Shown: in pieces, positions 16,631 to 25,147 of the stretch
Position numbering within the stretch: the first letter of the stretch is position 1
Layout: every line of letters begins with the position of its first letter
NCBI GenBank assembly: GCA_018882835.1
Contig: VERE01000010.1
Coordinates: forward strand, 1-64,000
Direction of reading: 5' to 3'
DNA from: Limnohabitans sp.
Lineage (GTDB): Bacteria; Pseudomonadota; Gammaproteobacteria; Burkholderiales; Burkholderiaceae_C
DNA: 64,000 nucleotides
Translations under genes and position numbers: made by a program
The notes under the pieces: model-generated
Databases searched by the model: none
The model's input: the letters and a program-made list of their open reading frames with translations, nothing else
What the model was told of the DNA's origin: nothing

Positions 16631-17422
16631 TTAGTTGTTGAGGGCGCCACCCAGGTTGCGTCCACCCGAGAGGGCACTGCCGCCGTCCACAGGAATGACG
16701 GCTCCGGTCACATATTGCGCACGCGTCGAGCTGAGGAACATCGCCATGTCGGCAATTTCTTCGGTGGTCCCCATGCGACCCAGGGGAATGCTGCTGGTCA
16801 TGCGGGCAATGTCTTCGGGGGTGGGCGCCAACCGGCGAATGCCCTCGGTGTCGGCAATCGGGCCTGGTGCAATGCCGTTGACGCGTACACCATCGGGCCC
16901 CCACTCCATGGCCAAGACACGCGTCAGCATGTCAATGCCGGCCTTGGCGGCGCACACATGCGATTGGAACATGGTGGGATTGACAGCCTGCGGCGCAGAA
17001 ATGTTGATGATGGAAGCGCCCGGCTTTCGCAAAAACTCGTGGGCGGCGCGCAACACATGGAAAGTCCCGTTCAAGTCGATGTCGACAACAGTGCGAAAGC
17101 CGTTGGCTGACATGCCAAGGGCCGGAGCCACAAAATTGCCTGCAGCGCCGGAGATCAGCACATCGATGTCGCCCCAGGCCATGTGGGTTTGCTGCAGGGC
17201 CTGGGCAATGGCTAGCGGATCGCGCACATCGGCACTGAAGCCCAGCACAGGACCGCCATAAGATTTCAGTTCTGCCACGGCGCCATCGACCCTCTCCTGC
17301 GAGCGGCTGGCGATGGCCACTTTCGCACCCGCTCGTGCAAAGGCACGGGCAATGCCCAAGTTGATGCCGCTGCTGCCGCCCGCCACAAAAACGGTCTGGC
17401 CTTTGAATTCGATGTCGCTCAT
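16631..17422 (-). CDS. SDR oxidoreductase, 2,4-dienoyl-CoA reductase-like
   Basis: A 263-residue Rossmann protein. The cofactor loop is AGGSSGINLGIA (about 14-25) and the segment GAAGNF (92-97) is typical of 2,4-dienoyl-CoA reductases. The normal YxxxK is absent: the residue four before K160 is V156 (HVCAAKAG), as in DECR-type enzymes where the catalytic tyrosine sits elsewhere. MEWGPDGVRVNGIAPGPI follows. Such enzymes reduce 2,4-dienoyl-CoA with NADPH, allowing beta-oxidation of unsaturated chains. The ATG at 17422 forms an ATGA overlap with the ligase gene and has the family N-terminus, so the long upstream frame is not coding. The reaction is inferred from the motif pattern. Confidence 0.85.
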   Translation of the reverse strand: MSDIEFKGQTVFVAGGSSGINLGIARAFARAGAKVAIASRSQERVDGAVAELKSYGGPVLGFSADVRDPLAIAQALQQTHMAWGDIDVLISGAAGNFVAPALGMSANGFRTVVDIDLNGTFHVLRAAHEFLRKPGASIINISAPQAVNPTMFQSHVCAAKAGIDMLTRVLAMEWGPDGVRVNGIAPGPIADTEGIRRLAPTPEDIARMTSSIPLGRMGTTEEIADMAMFLSSTRAQYVTGAVIPVDGGSALSGGRNLGGALNN

Positions 17423-19122
17423 GCTGTTGCTCCTGATGGTGTTGCGCTGGCGCGTTCTTGCGCTTGTAGTTCGCGCCACAAAATTTTGCCCGCTCCCGAT
17501 TTGGGCAAACTGTCCACAATTCGAATGGCGCGCGGTGCCTTGTACACCGCCATCTGTTCGCGCCCCCAATCGATCAGCGCTTGTTCGGTTAAGTGTCCCC
17601 GGTGCTCGGGCTTGAGCACCACCAGGCCCACCACACGTTCGCCACGCTGTGCATCGGGCACACCGACAATGCAAGCCTCGTGAATGGCGGGATGGCGGTA
17701 CATCACATTCTCGACTTCGGCTGGCCAGACTTTGTAGCCCGACACATTGATCATGCGTTTGAGGCGGTCTTTCATGAAGAAGTAGCCTTCTTCGTCTTGT
17801 GTGGCCAGGTCGCCAGTGCGAAAGAAGCGCTGTCCGTCCAAATCGATAAAGGCAGTTGCATTGGCATCATCGTTGCGCCAATAACCGCTCATGACCTGGG
17901 GGCCACGCGCCACCAACTCGCCCTGCTCACCGCGCGCGACCTCTTGCAAGGTCTCGGGGTCGATGATGCGCGCATCCACACCGGGCGTCACCACCCCCAG
18001 GCATTGGCGCTTGCCACGGTGCACCGGGTTGGCCAACAAAAACGAGGCGGTTTCTGACAAGCCATAGGCCTCGTTGTAGCTGAGGCCAAAGCGTTCAAAC
18101 AAAAGCTTGGCAATGGCTTCTGGCATGGCCGCGCCGCCCCCCGACAGCAAACTCAGGCTGGACAAATCACGCGTGGCGGCATCGGGGTGCGCAAAGAAAT
18201 CGATGACCATTGCCGGTGGCGCAGCCCAGGTGGTGACACGGTAGCGCTCCATCAGACGCGCAGCCACGGCCGCATTCCAGCGCGGCATCATCACCACCGT
18301 GGCCCCCAGCGTCAAGGGCAGGTTCATGGCGTTTTGCAGGCCCAGCATATGAAACAGCGGCGCTACACACAACACCGTGACGTCGGCATGCAAGCTGCGC
18401 CACTGCTGGGAGGTGACGTTGGCCGCCAGCAGGGAACGGTGCGAATGCATGCAGCCTTTGGGATGCCCTGTGGTGCCTGAGGTGTAGGGCAACACCGCCA
18501 GGTCTTCCGGTTGTCCCTGGTAAGGCAACGGTGGCTGTGCCAAAGCCAATACGTCCTCAAAGGCATGCAGGCACGCATGGCTCAAGGGCAACCGTGGTGC
18601 GGTGACCACCTCGGGCAAATCGGCGTCAGCGCCTTCGCCGGGCAGCGCATCGCTGTACGCATGCACCACCCCATGTTGCAACCCACCGCCGTGCGCTTGC
18701 AGACAGGGCACCACATTGGCCAGGAACTCTTGCGCCACAAAGGCAACGCTGGCACCACTGTCTTGCTGGTACCCCGCAATTTCGCCCGCAGTGCTCATGG
18801 GGTTGACAGGCACCACCGCCGCTTGCGCACGCAAAATGGCGTAATAGGCCACCACCCATTGCGGGCAGTTCTGGCTGATCAACAACACGCGGTCCCCAGG
18901 TTGAACCCCCAAGGTCTGCTGCAAGAACCCGGCCATGGCGGTGACCCGGCGTTGCAACGCGGCGTAGGTGAGCACGCCACCGCCGTAGATGACGGCAGGC
19001 TTGTCGGGGTAGCGCAAAGCGGCCGTGTCCACATAGTGCATGTAGGTGGCGTGGGGCACGCGCGCGTCGCGTGGCAAACCACGCGGCCAATGGACCGGTG
19101 CGGGAGGAAGCGTGGCCGTCAT
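17419..19122 (-). CDS. Acyl-CoA ligase (AMP-forming)
   Basis: A 567-residue ANL-superfamily ligase that activates a carboxylic acid with ATP and CoA. The P-loop TSGTTGHPKG is at 214-223, the GYGLSETASF-like A5 motif reads EAYGLSETASF, the adenylate-binding FFRTGDLATQDEEGYFFMKD is present, and the C-terminal catalytic lysine is K546 in LPKSGAGK. The N-terminus contains HYVDTAALRYPDKPAV, typical of medium- and long-chain enzymes. It lies between an acyl-CoA dehydrogenase gene and the dienoyl-CoA reductase-like gene, so it probably commits this block's substrate to CoA chemistry. Acid specificity cannot be read from sequence. It is 46% or less alike by eye to the second ligase at 61377, so they are not recent copies. 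Confidence 0.92.
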   Translation of the reverse strand: MTATLPPAPVHWPRGLPRDARVPHATYMHYVDTAALRYPDKPAVIYGGGVLTYAALQRRVTAMAGFLQQTLGVQPGDRVLLISQNCPQWVVAYYAILRAQAAVVPVNPMSTAGEIAGYQQDSGASVAFVAQEFLANVVPCLQAHGGGLQHGVVHAYSDALPGEGADADLPEVVTAPRLPLSHACLHAFEDVLALAQPPLPYQGQPEDLAVLPYTSGTTGHPKGCMHSHRSLLAANVTSQQWRSLHADVTVLCVAPLFHMLGLQNAMNLPLTLGATVVMMPRWNAAVAARLMERYRVTTWAAPPAMVIDFFAHPDAATRDLSSLSLLSGGGAAMPEAIAKLLFERFGLSYNEAYGLSETASFLLANPVHRGKRQCLGVVTPGVDARIIDPETLQEVARGEQGELVARGPQVMSGYWRNDDANATAFIDLDGQRFFRTGDLATQDEEGYFFMKDRLKRMINVSGYKVWPAEVENVMYRHPAIHEACIVGVPDAQRGERVVGLVVLKPEHRGHLTEQALIDWGREQMAVYKAPRAIRIVDSLPKSGAGKILWRELQAQERASATPSGATA

Positions 19123-19124
19123 GG

Positions 19125-20282
19125 TCAGTCCCGCTCAATCGCGCGGGCAATGATTTCCTTCATGACCTCGTTGGCGCCACCGTAAATGCGGCCTACGCGG
19201 GCATCGGCATACATGCGGGCAATGGGGTATTCGTTCATGTAGCCGTAACCACCAAAGAACTGCAGACATTCATCGACCAGCTTGCCGTAGGCGTCGGTGG
19301 TCCACCATTTGACCATCGCGGCGGTCGGCACATCGAGCTCTCCGCGTTGCAGGCGGGCCACGCAGTCGTCGACAAAGCTTCGCGCAATGGTGGCCTGGGT
19401 GGCGCATTCCGCCAATTTGAAGCGGGTGTTTTGCTGCGCCAACAAGGGCTTGCCAAACACTTCACGCTGGCGAACATAGTCTGTGGTTTCTTGCAAGGCG
19501 CGAAACATCAGGGCCACGGTGCCAATGCCGATCAGCAAGCGCTCTTGCGGCAACTGCTGCATCAACTGCGCAAAGCCCTGCCCCTCTTCGCCACCCAGGA
19601 GGTTCTCCACCGGCACACGCACGTCGTCAAAAAAGAGCTCGGCGGTGTCGATGGTCTTTTGCCCCATTTTGTCGAGCAAGCGGCCGCGGCGAAAGCCAGC
19701 CAGGCCATCGGTCTCCACAAATACCAGCGACACACCCTTGGCACCGGCATTGGCGTCGGTCTTCACGGCCACGCAAATCAGGTTGGCATGGTAGCCGTTG
19801 GTGATGAAAGTTTTGGAGCCCTGAATGCGGTAATGGTCGCCCTCACGGGTAGCGCGGGTGCGGATGCGCTGCAAGTCAGTGCCAGCGCTGGGCTCGGTCA
19901 TGGCGATGGCAGCCACACACTCGCCCGTGGCCATGCGTGGCAGCCAGCGCTGCTTTTGTGCCTCGGTGCCATAGGCCAACAGGTAGTGGGCCACGATGCC
20001 GCTGTGCACGCTGTTGCTGAAACCCGCCACCAAAGACTCGGCCTGGGCTTCGGCAATCACCGCCTCATGCAAAAAATTGCCGCCGCCGCCGCCATAAGCC
20101 TCGGGAATGCTGGCGCACAACAAGCCGGCCGCACCGGCTTTTTGCCAGATCTCGCGGTCGGCGTGGCGCTGCTCGCTCCAGCGCTTGTCATTGGGCACGC
20201 ACTCGCGCTCGAAGAAACGCTTGGCGGTGTCGCGCAGCATCTCCAGCTCGGGGGTCATCCAGGCGCGGGGGGCCTGCTTCAT
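19125..20282 (-). CDS. Acyl-CoA dehydrogenase, isovaleryl-type catalytic position
   Basis: A 385-residue FAD enzyme. AIAMTEPSAGTDLQRIRTRA, GSKTFITNGYHANLI and the C-terminal FGGYGYMNEYPIARMYADAR are family hallmarks. The loop position of the usual glutamate reads IYGGANEV (glycine), while helix G has E247 in LPQERLLIG, the isovaleryl-/long-chain-type arrangement. This points to branched, cyclic or otherwise bulky substrates. The ATG at 20282 forms an ATGA overlap with the SDR gene upstream. The longer open frame to 20786 runs antisense-like through that gene and is not coding. Together with the enzyme at 12113 it provides two chemically different dehydrogenases for one pathway. Confidence 0.93.
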   Translation of the reverse strand: MKQAPRAWMTPELEMLRDTAKRFFERECVPNDKRWSEQRHADREIWQKAGAAGLLCASIPEAYGGGGGNFLHEAVIAEAQAESLVAGFSNSVHSGIVAHYLLAYGTEAQKQRWLPRMATGECVAAIAMTEPSAGTDLQRIRTRATREGDHYRIQGSKTFITNGYHANLICVAVKTDANAGAKGVSLVFVETDGLAGFRRGRLLDKMGQKTIDTAELFFDDVRVPVENLLGGEEGQGFAQLMQQLPQERLLIGIGTVALMFRALQETTDYVRQREVFGKPLLAQQNTRFKLAECATQATIARSFVDDCVARLQRGELDVPTAAMVKWWTTDAYGKLVDECLQFFGGYGYMNEYPIARMYADARVGRIYGGANEVMKEIIARAIERD

Positions 20283-21106
20283 GGCCGACCTCCACCACAT
20301 ACCAAAACCTGACCGCTCACATAGTTGGACTCGGGAATGCAGAACATGTAAACCGCGCCCGCGGCCTCCTCTGGCGTGCCGCCACGCCCCAGGGGGATCA
20401 TGGCCTCGGCTGTTTTGAGAATTTGCGGATTCACGCCCACTTTGATTTCCTGACCGGCAATATCGATCTTGGCGTCGGCGTCGGCCGAAGCCTCCGTCAG
20501 ACGGGTTTTGATCAGCCCAAACGCCACGCTGTTGACGTTCACTTTGTAACGGCCCCACTCTTTGGCCATGGCTTTGGTCAGGCCGTTGATGCCGGCCTTG
20601 GCCGCTGCGTAGTTGGCCTGGCCGGCATTGCCATACACCCCCGAGGTGGAGGAGATGTTCACCACCTTGCGGTGAACCGACAGGCCAGCCTCGGCCTCGC
20701 GTTTGGCGGCCTCGCGGATGAAGCCGGACGCGGCCCGCATGATGCGAAATGGCGCCGTCAAATGGACCGCCAGCATGGCCTCCCATTGCTCGTCGGTCAT
20801 CTTCTGGACCACGTTGTCCCAGGTGTAGCCAGCATTGTTGACGATGATGTCCAGGCCGCCGAACTGGTCAATGGCGGTGGCCACAAATCGATCGGCAAAA
20901 CCGGCCTCGGTCACATTGCCCACACAGGCCACGGCCTTGCCACCGGCGGCCACGATGTCGTTGACGGTTTGCGCTGCAGGCGCAGGATCCAGGTCATTGA
21001 TGACCACACTGGCGCCTTCATGGGCCAGTTTCAGGGCAATCTCGCGGCCAATGCCACGCCCCGAGCCCGAGACCAGGGCCACTTTTCCTTGCAATTTGGG
21101 TTGCAT
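20279..21106 (-). CDS. SDR oxidoreductase, FabG-like 3-hydroxyacyl-CoA dehydrogenase
   Basis: A 275-residue short-chain dehydrogenase. SGSGRGIGREIA (about 13-24) binds the cofactor, D38 after beta-2 (VVINDLD) favours NAD(H), NNAG is at 90-93, and S152, Y166 and K170 form the catalytic set (ISSTSG, NYAAAKAG). It probably oxidises a 3-hydroxyacyl-CoA made by the adjacent MaoC-type hydratase pair. An AAAGGAAAG site supports the ATG at 21106; an ATG nine codons upstream (21133) would overlap the next gene as ATGA and is a real alternative. The chain-length and stereochemical preference is unknown. Confidence 0.9.
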   Translation of the reverse strand: MQPKLQGKVALVSGSGRGIGREIALKLAHEGASVVINDLDPAPAAQTVNDIVAAGGKAVACVGNVTEAGFADRFVATAIDQFGGLDIIVNNAGYTWDNVVQKMTDEQWEAMLAVHLTAPFRIMRAASGFIREAAKREAEAGLSVHRKVVNISSTSGVYGNAGQANYAAAKAGINGLTKAMAKEWGRYKVNVNSVAFGLIKTRLTEASADADAKIDIAGQEIKVGVNPQILKTAEAMIPLGRGGTPEEAAGAVYMFCIPESNYVSGQVLVCGGGRP

Positions 21107-21129
21107 GATCTTTCCTTTGCGTTTCAGAT

Positions 21130-21558
21130 TCAAGCCAGGGCGATCACGGCGTCGCCGGCCAGTTTCACCTGGCCCTGATCGTTGGTCGTGGTCAGCGTCA
21201 AGCGCACGCAGGCTTGGCCGTCGCGCTCAAATTTCTCTGTCACCTCGCCTGCACAGGTGATGCGCTCGCCGACCTGGGTAATGGCCGCAAAGCGCACGCT
21301 GTACTCGCGCAACTGCGATTGCGGCACCCACTGGGTCAGCAAGCGCCCCAGCCAGGCCATGGACAACATGCCATGGGCAAACACATCGGGGACCTTGGCC
21401 TCGTTGCGGGCAAAGTCAATGTCCACGTGAATCGGGTTGTGATCGCCAGAGGCGCCGCAGTACAAGGCCAGGGTATGGCGGGACACAGGGGGCAGCGCGA
21501 GCAGGGGCAGCTTGTCGCCCACTTGCACTTGCGCGGCAGTCAAAAGGGAAGCCGTCAT
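21130..21558 (-). CDS. MaoC-like hotdog hydratase, catalytic subunit type
   Basis: A 142-residue single hotdog domain. The hydratase-2 motif CGASGDHNPIHVDIDFA holds the catalytic dyad D39 and H44, equivalent to the Asp/His of PhaJ. It would add water to trans-2-enoyl-CoA to give the (3R)-hydroxyacyl-CoA. The gene ends at the ATGA overlap option of the SDR gene and starts 13 bases after the second hotdog gene. The adjacent degenerate hotdog protein suggests a heterodimer, the architecture used for bulky substrates such as steroid-chain enoyl-CoAs. It is one of the clearest functional assignments in this block. Confidence 0.88.
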   Translation of the reverse strand: MTASLLTAAQVQVGDKLPLLALPPVSRHTLALYCGASGDHNPIHVDIDFARNEAKVPDVFAHGMLSMAWLGRLLTQWVPQSQLREYSVRFAAITQVGERITCAGEVTEKFERDGQACVRLTLTTTNDQGQVKLAGDAVIALA

Positions 21559-21571
21559 GTTGAATCTCCTT

Positions 21572-22015
21572 TCAGGCGTTGCGCATGACTGTGACGGTGC
21601 GCAAATCGGCCACCCACTGTTGATGCTGATTGGTCACCCTGGTTTTGCGCAGCACGAATTCAAGGGCGCCATTTTTCTTGTCGTAAATGTCTTCAATGCG
21701 CTGCTCGAAAGTGAGCGTGTCGCCCGCATAGACAGGAGCGTTGTAGACAAAGCCTTGTTCGCCATGCAACAAGCGGCGGTAATCCAGCCCCAGCAAGTTG
21801 CGAATGGCCGCAGGGTCGGGCGCCTCCATTTCCAGGCAAAACAAAAACGTGGGCGGCACCAGCAAAGCGCGGTGTCCGGCAGCCTGTGCGGCTTTCTCAT
21901 CAAGGTAAATGGGGTTGGTTTCGCCAATGGCTTTGGCAAAGAAACGCAAGCGCCCTTTTTCAACCTCGACTTGAAAAGAAGGAAAGCTGTGGCCGATGTA
22001 GCGTCGGTCGATCAT
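21572..22015 (-). CDS. MaoC-like FAS1-type hotdog protein, non-catalytic partner
   Basis: A 147-residue hotdog protein of the MaoC_dehydrat_N type. The place of the catalytic motif reads AKAIGETNPIYLDE, with E32 for the aspartate and Y37 for the histidine, so it should not hydrate alone. The segment VPPTFLFCLEM and the LLHGEQGFVYNAPVYAGDTL region are typical of the substrate-binding halves of split hydratases. It starts 13 bases after the thiolase gene stop and is followed by the catalytic hotdog gene. I infer that it shapes the acyl pocket of a heterodimer. An independent thioesterase role is less likely. Confidence 0.85.
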   Translation of the reverse strand: MIDRRYIGHSFPSFQVEVEKGRLRFFAKAIGETNPIYLDEKAAQAAGHRALLVPPTFLFCLEMEAPDPAAIRNLLGLDYRRLLHGEQGFVYNAPVYAGDTLTFEQRIEDIYDKKNGALEFVLRKTRVTNQHQQWVADLRTVTVMRNA

Positions 22016-22028
22016 GTGGCACCTCTGC

Positions 22029-23222
22029 TCAAACGGCTTGGTACAGGGTCACCACGCAAGCGCCGCCCAAGCCCAGGTTGTGCTGCAAGGCCAGCCGTGC
22101 GCCTTCCACCTGCCGCTGGTCAGCTTGGCCGCGCAACTGCCAGACCAATTCGCTGCATTGCGCGAGGCCCGTCGCGCCCAGGGGGTGGCCCTTGGACAGC
22201 AAGCCTCCCGAGGGGTTGGTCACCACCCGGCCCCCGTAAGTGTTGTCGCCGTCCAGGATGAATTTCTCGGCCGTACCCGGAGCTGTCAAGCCCAAGCCCT
22301 CATAGGTCAGGAGTTCGTTGGTGGTGAAGCAGTCGTGCAGCTCCACCACGTCCAGATCTTCAGGGCTGACACCGGCCGCCTCATACACTTGCCGGGCTGC
22401 GGCAGCGGTCATGTCGTAGCCCACCAGCTTGCGCATGTCATGGCTCTCGAAGGTGCTGGCTTGGTCGGTGGTCATGGCTTGGGCGGCGATGACCACGCGC
22501 ATGTCCAGGCCATGCTTGCGTGCAAATTCGGCAGAACACACCACGGCCGCGGCGGCGCCGCAGGTGGGCGGGCAGCACTGGAAACGGGTCAAGGGGTCAA
22601 ACACTTTGGCAGAGGCCATGACCTCGTCCAGCGTCAGGGTTTGACGAAACACCGCCAAGGGGTTGCGAGCCGCATGCTGGCGTGCCTTGACCGCAATGCG
22701 GCCAAAGGTGTCGGGCCGAATGCCATGCTCCTTGATGTAATCGCGCCCGGCGCCGCCAAAGAACTGGGCTGCGCGCGGTGCGTCCGGGCTGAAGCCTTGG
22801 TGCGCTTTCATGGTGTCGGCAAAGCGGTGCAAGGGTGATGGGCGATCGTCGTAGGCGCCTTTCAGGGCGCCGGGAACCATTTGTTCAAAACCCACGGCAA
22901 TGGCGCACTCCACCATGCCGCTCTCGACAGCCTGACGCGCCAAAAACAAGGCGCTGGAGCCGGTGGAGCAGTTGTTGTTGACGTTGAAAACCGGGATGCC
23001 CGTCAGGCCCACGCCGTAAATGGCGGCCTGGCCTGCCGTGGAATCACCGTACACATAGCCCACATAGGCTTGCTGGACTTTGGCGTAATCGACGCCGGCA
23101 TCGTCGAGTGCCAGGCGTGCCGCTTGGGCGCCCATCTCGTGGTAGGGAGCGCTGGCGCCCGGCTTGGTGAAGGGAATCATGCCCACGCCTACAACGTGAA
23201 CGGCTCTTTGCATCCGTGTCAT
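22029..23222 (-). CDS. SCP2-type thiolase (acyl-CoA acyltransferase)
   Basis: A 397-residue thiolase with intact catalysis: C85 in NNNCSTGSS, HDCFTTNELLTYE, H346 in SKGHPLGATG and C389 in GLGGAC. It should cleave a 3-oxoacyl-CoA with CoA, releasing acetyl- or propionyl-CoA. It is the first gene of the minus-strand block, so the operon promoter probably lies in 23223-23311. The ATG at 23222 has GAGGAGA six bases upstream, better than the frame start at 23270. It contrasts with the Cys-less relative at 13280 in the same block. The SCP2 type is often associated with branched or sterol-like substrates. Confidence 0.92.
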   Translation of the reverse strand: MTRMQRAVHVVGVGMIPFTKPGASAPYHEMGAQAARLALDDAGVDYAKVQQAYVGYVYGDSTAGQAAIYGVGLTGIPVFNVNNNCSTGSSALFLARQAVESGMVECAIAVGFEQMVPGALKGAYDDRPSPLHRFADTMKAHQGFSPDAPRAAQFFGGAGRDYIKEHGIRPDTFGRIAVKARQHAARNPLAVFRQTLTLDEVMASAKVFDPLTRFQCCPPTCGAAAAVVCSAEFARKHGLDMRVVIAAQAMTTDQASTFESHDMRKLVGYDMTAAAARQVYEAAGVSPEDLDVVELHDCFTTNELLTYEGLGLTAPGTAEKFILDGDNTYGGRVVTNPSGGLLSKGHPLGATGLAQCSELVWQLRGQADQRQVEGARLALQHNLGLGGACVVTLYQAV

Positions 23223-23311
23223 ACCGTCTCCTCGGTTGGTGATGAGGCAGTGTGAAACGGCCAGCGTCATTCACCAATGACGGATTGGCTCAAAATGAAT
23301 GGCAAAAAAGC

Positions 23312-24337
23312 TCAGCTGCCCGTCAACTGTCGCAAACGGTACACCCCAGGCGCCAAACCCGTCCAGGCCTTGAAGGCCCGCTGGAAACTGCTGGCCTCTG
23401 CAAAGCCCAGTCGATTGGCAATCTCTGGCAAGGTCAATTGAGGGTCGCTCAAAAACTCAATGGCGACGTCGCGGCGCAAATTGTCTTTGATGGCCTGAAA
23501 ACCCAGCCCCTCATCGCGCAAGCGCCGTTTGAGGGTTTGCGGCGTGATGGCCAGCACGGCGCTCACCGCTTCCAGTGAGGGCATCTCACTGGCCAGGTGT
23601 TTGCGTAACAAGCGGCGAATGCGCTCGCTCAAGCGGGCTTGGTCGCGGTACTTGACCAGCAAGCCCGCTGGTGCTGCTTGCAAAAACTCTTGCAAGCTTT
23701 GCGCGGTTTGGACAATGGGCAAATCCAGCCAGCGCGACTCGAAGCGGTAGCCAATCCAGGGGCCATCCTCAATCACCGGGGCATGGAACAAGCGGCTGGC
23801 TTCCGAGCCCAAATGGCCATCCATCGAGGGGTACACCACCTCCAGCAAGGGTATGCGGCGAGCCACCAGCCAACAGGCCAAGCCGTAGGCCATGAAACTG
23901 AAGGAGCGCTCGGCGTAGGCCAGCAACAAATCGCGGTCACCGGTATCGACCATGCGCACGCTGGCCACATCGCCTTCGCGCTGCAGGCGTGGCGTGAAAT
24001 CGCTCAGCAACAGACGGTAAAAGTGAAAGCCTTTTTGAAACGCTTCACCCAGTGTTTTGCAATGCACCAGCAGGCGACAGGCTTGGTCAAAGCTGCCCAT
24101 GCGCAACGGCTGGCTGCACAGCCCCCACAGCTCGTCGCGCAGGGTTCTGCGCAAAGTGCGAATCAAGCGCGCGTATTGGGTTTGGGTGACGCGCGACAAC
24201 GGCGCCGCCAACATTTCCTCTGAAATACCCGCGCGTCGAAGCAAGACCGACATGTCCAGCCCACGCTGGCGGGCCCCGAGCAAAATATGCTGGACCTGCA
24301 AAATGGAAACGGTGTGCTGCGTGACCGGGGACGTCAT
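23312..24337 (-). CDS. AraC-family transcriptional regulator
   Basis: A 341-residue regulator with an N-terminal arabinose-binding-like (OruR/ArgR-type) domain (about 20-210) and a C-terminal AraC helix-turn-helix (about 240-338). The DNA-binding part includes LEAVSAVLAITPQTLKRRLR and the second helix pair in LPEIANRLGFAEASSFQRAF. It lies directly upstream of, and on the same strand as, the thiolase gene that opens the catabolic block, with 89 bases between them. It is the best candidate regulator of that block, probably an activator responding to the acid or its CoA ester. No operator was identified. Confidence 0.9.
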   Translation of the reverse strand: MTSPVTQHTVSILQVQHILLGARQRGLDMSVLLRRAGISEEMLAAPLSRVTQTQYARLIRTLRRTLRDELWGLCSQPLRMGSFDQACRLLVHCKTLGEAFQKGFHFYRLLLSDFTPRLQREGDVASVRMVDTGDRDLLLAYAERSFSFMAYGLACWLVARRIPLLEVVYPSMDGHLGSEASRLFHAPVIEDGPWIGYRFESRWLDLPIVQTAQSLQEFLQAAPAGLLVKYRDQARLSERIRRLLRKHLASEMPSLEAVSAVLAITPQTLKRRLRDEGLGFQAIKDNLRRDVAIEFLSDPQLTLPEIANRLGFAEASSFQRAFKAWTGLAPGVYRLRQLTGS

Positions 24338-24358
24338 GCGGTCAGTTTACCGCCTGGC

Positions 24359-25147
24359 TCAGGCGTGCGGCAAAGCCACCCAGCGGTTTTTGCCATCCGC
24401 GGCTAGGGCATGCAACCGAATCCGGTGGTCGAACACCGCTTGCAAGGCCGCGTGTGTCGCAGCGTCATCTGCCGGCCCGTGGTGCAACACCCGGCCTTGC
24501 CCCACGACCACCAAAGCATCGGCTTGCAGTGCCACATTCAACTCGTGCAACACGCTGACCACCGTGATGCCCTGGGCGACCAGCGCCCTCACCCAGGCCA
24601 GCCAATCGGCCTGATGGGGGGGGTCCAGGCTGGCCAGCGGCTCATCCATCAACACCACTTGCGCCTCGACTGCCAAGGCTCGGGCCAGCAAGGCACGTTG
24701 ACGCTCTCCCCCGGACAATTGGCCCAAAGGTCGGTCACGCAAATCCCACAGCAGGGTTTGTCGCAGCACCCGTTCCACCACTTGCCGGTCTTGCGCATTG
24801 GGCGGCGCCAGCCAACGTTGGTGGGGCAAACGCCCGAGCATGACGAGGTCATGTACCGTGAGATCGCTTGCGCCCGTTTCGTTTTGACCCAGCCAGGCCA
24901 AGGTTTGCGCTCGTTGCCGAGCAGGCCAATCGGCAAGCCGTCGCCCTTGCAACATCACCTCGCCCTCGCAAGGCGTCAAGCCTGCCAAGGCACGCAGCAA
25001 AGTGGATTTGCCTGCGCCGTTGGGGCCCACGATACAAGTCCACCGCCCCGAGGGAATGTGCAACTTCACTTGCTGCAGGACAGCGTGCGTGCCCAGGGTC
25101 ACGGATAACTGTTGCGCCTCCAAGGCATGCGGGGTTGGCGTGCTCAT
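24359..25147 (-). CDS. btuD: Cobalamin/iron-type ABC transporter ATP-binding protein
   Basis: A 262-residue ATPase. Walker A is GPNGAGKST (41-49), the signature LSGGERQ is at 144-150, Walker B VVLMDEP is at 164-170, and the switch histidine lies in VVSVLHEL. It energises import of the ligand through the permease encoded just upstream, whose gene overlaps it by four bases (ATGA). The FecE/BtuD/HmuV group cannot be split by sequence alone; the cobalamin assignment comes from the riboswitch and BtuB-like receptor at the head of the operon. It is the last gene of that operon. Confidence 0.9.
   Translation of the reverse strand: MSTPTPHALEAQQLSVTLGTHAVLQQVKLHIPSGRWTCIVGPNGAGKSTLLRALAGLTPCEGEVMLQGRRLADWPARQRAQTLAWLGQNETGASDLTVHDLVMLGRLPHQRWLAPPNAQDRQVVERVLRQTLLWDLRDRPLGQLSGGERQRALLARALAVEAQVVLMDEPLASLDPPHQADWLAWVRALVAQGITVVSVLHELNVALQADALVVVGQGRVLHHGPADDAATHAALQAVFDHRIRLHALAADGKNRWVALPHA

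Noticed and set aside
17423-17674. 84-codon N-terminal extension of the dienoyl-CoA reductase-like SDR
   Set aside because: It lies inside the ligase gene in another frame; the ATGA overlap start at 17422 gives the normal SDR length.
20283-20786. N-terminal extension of the acyl-CoA dehydrogenase at 19125
   Set aside because: The extra 168 residues overlap the SDR gene in another frame, and the dehydrogenase family start is at 20282.
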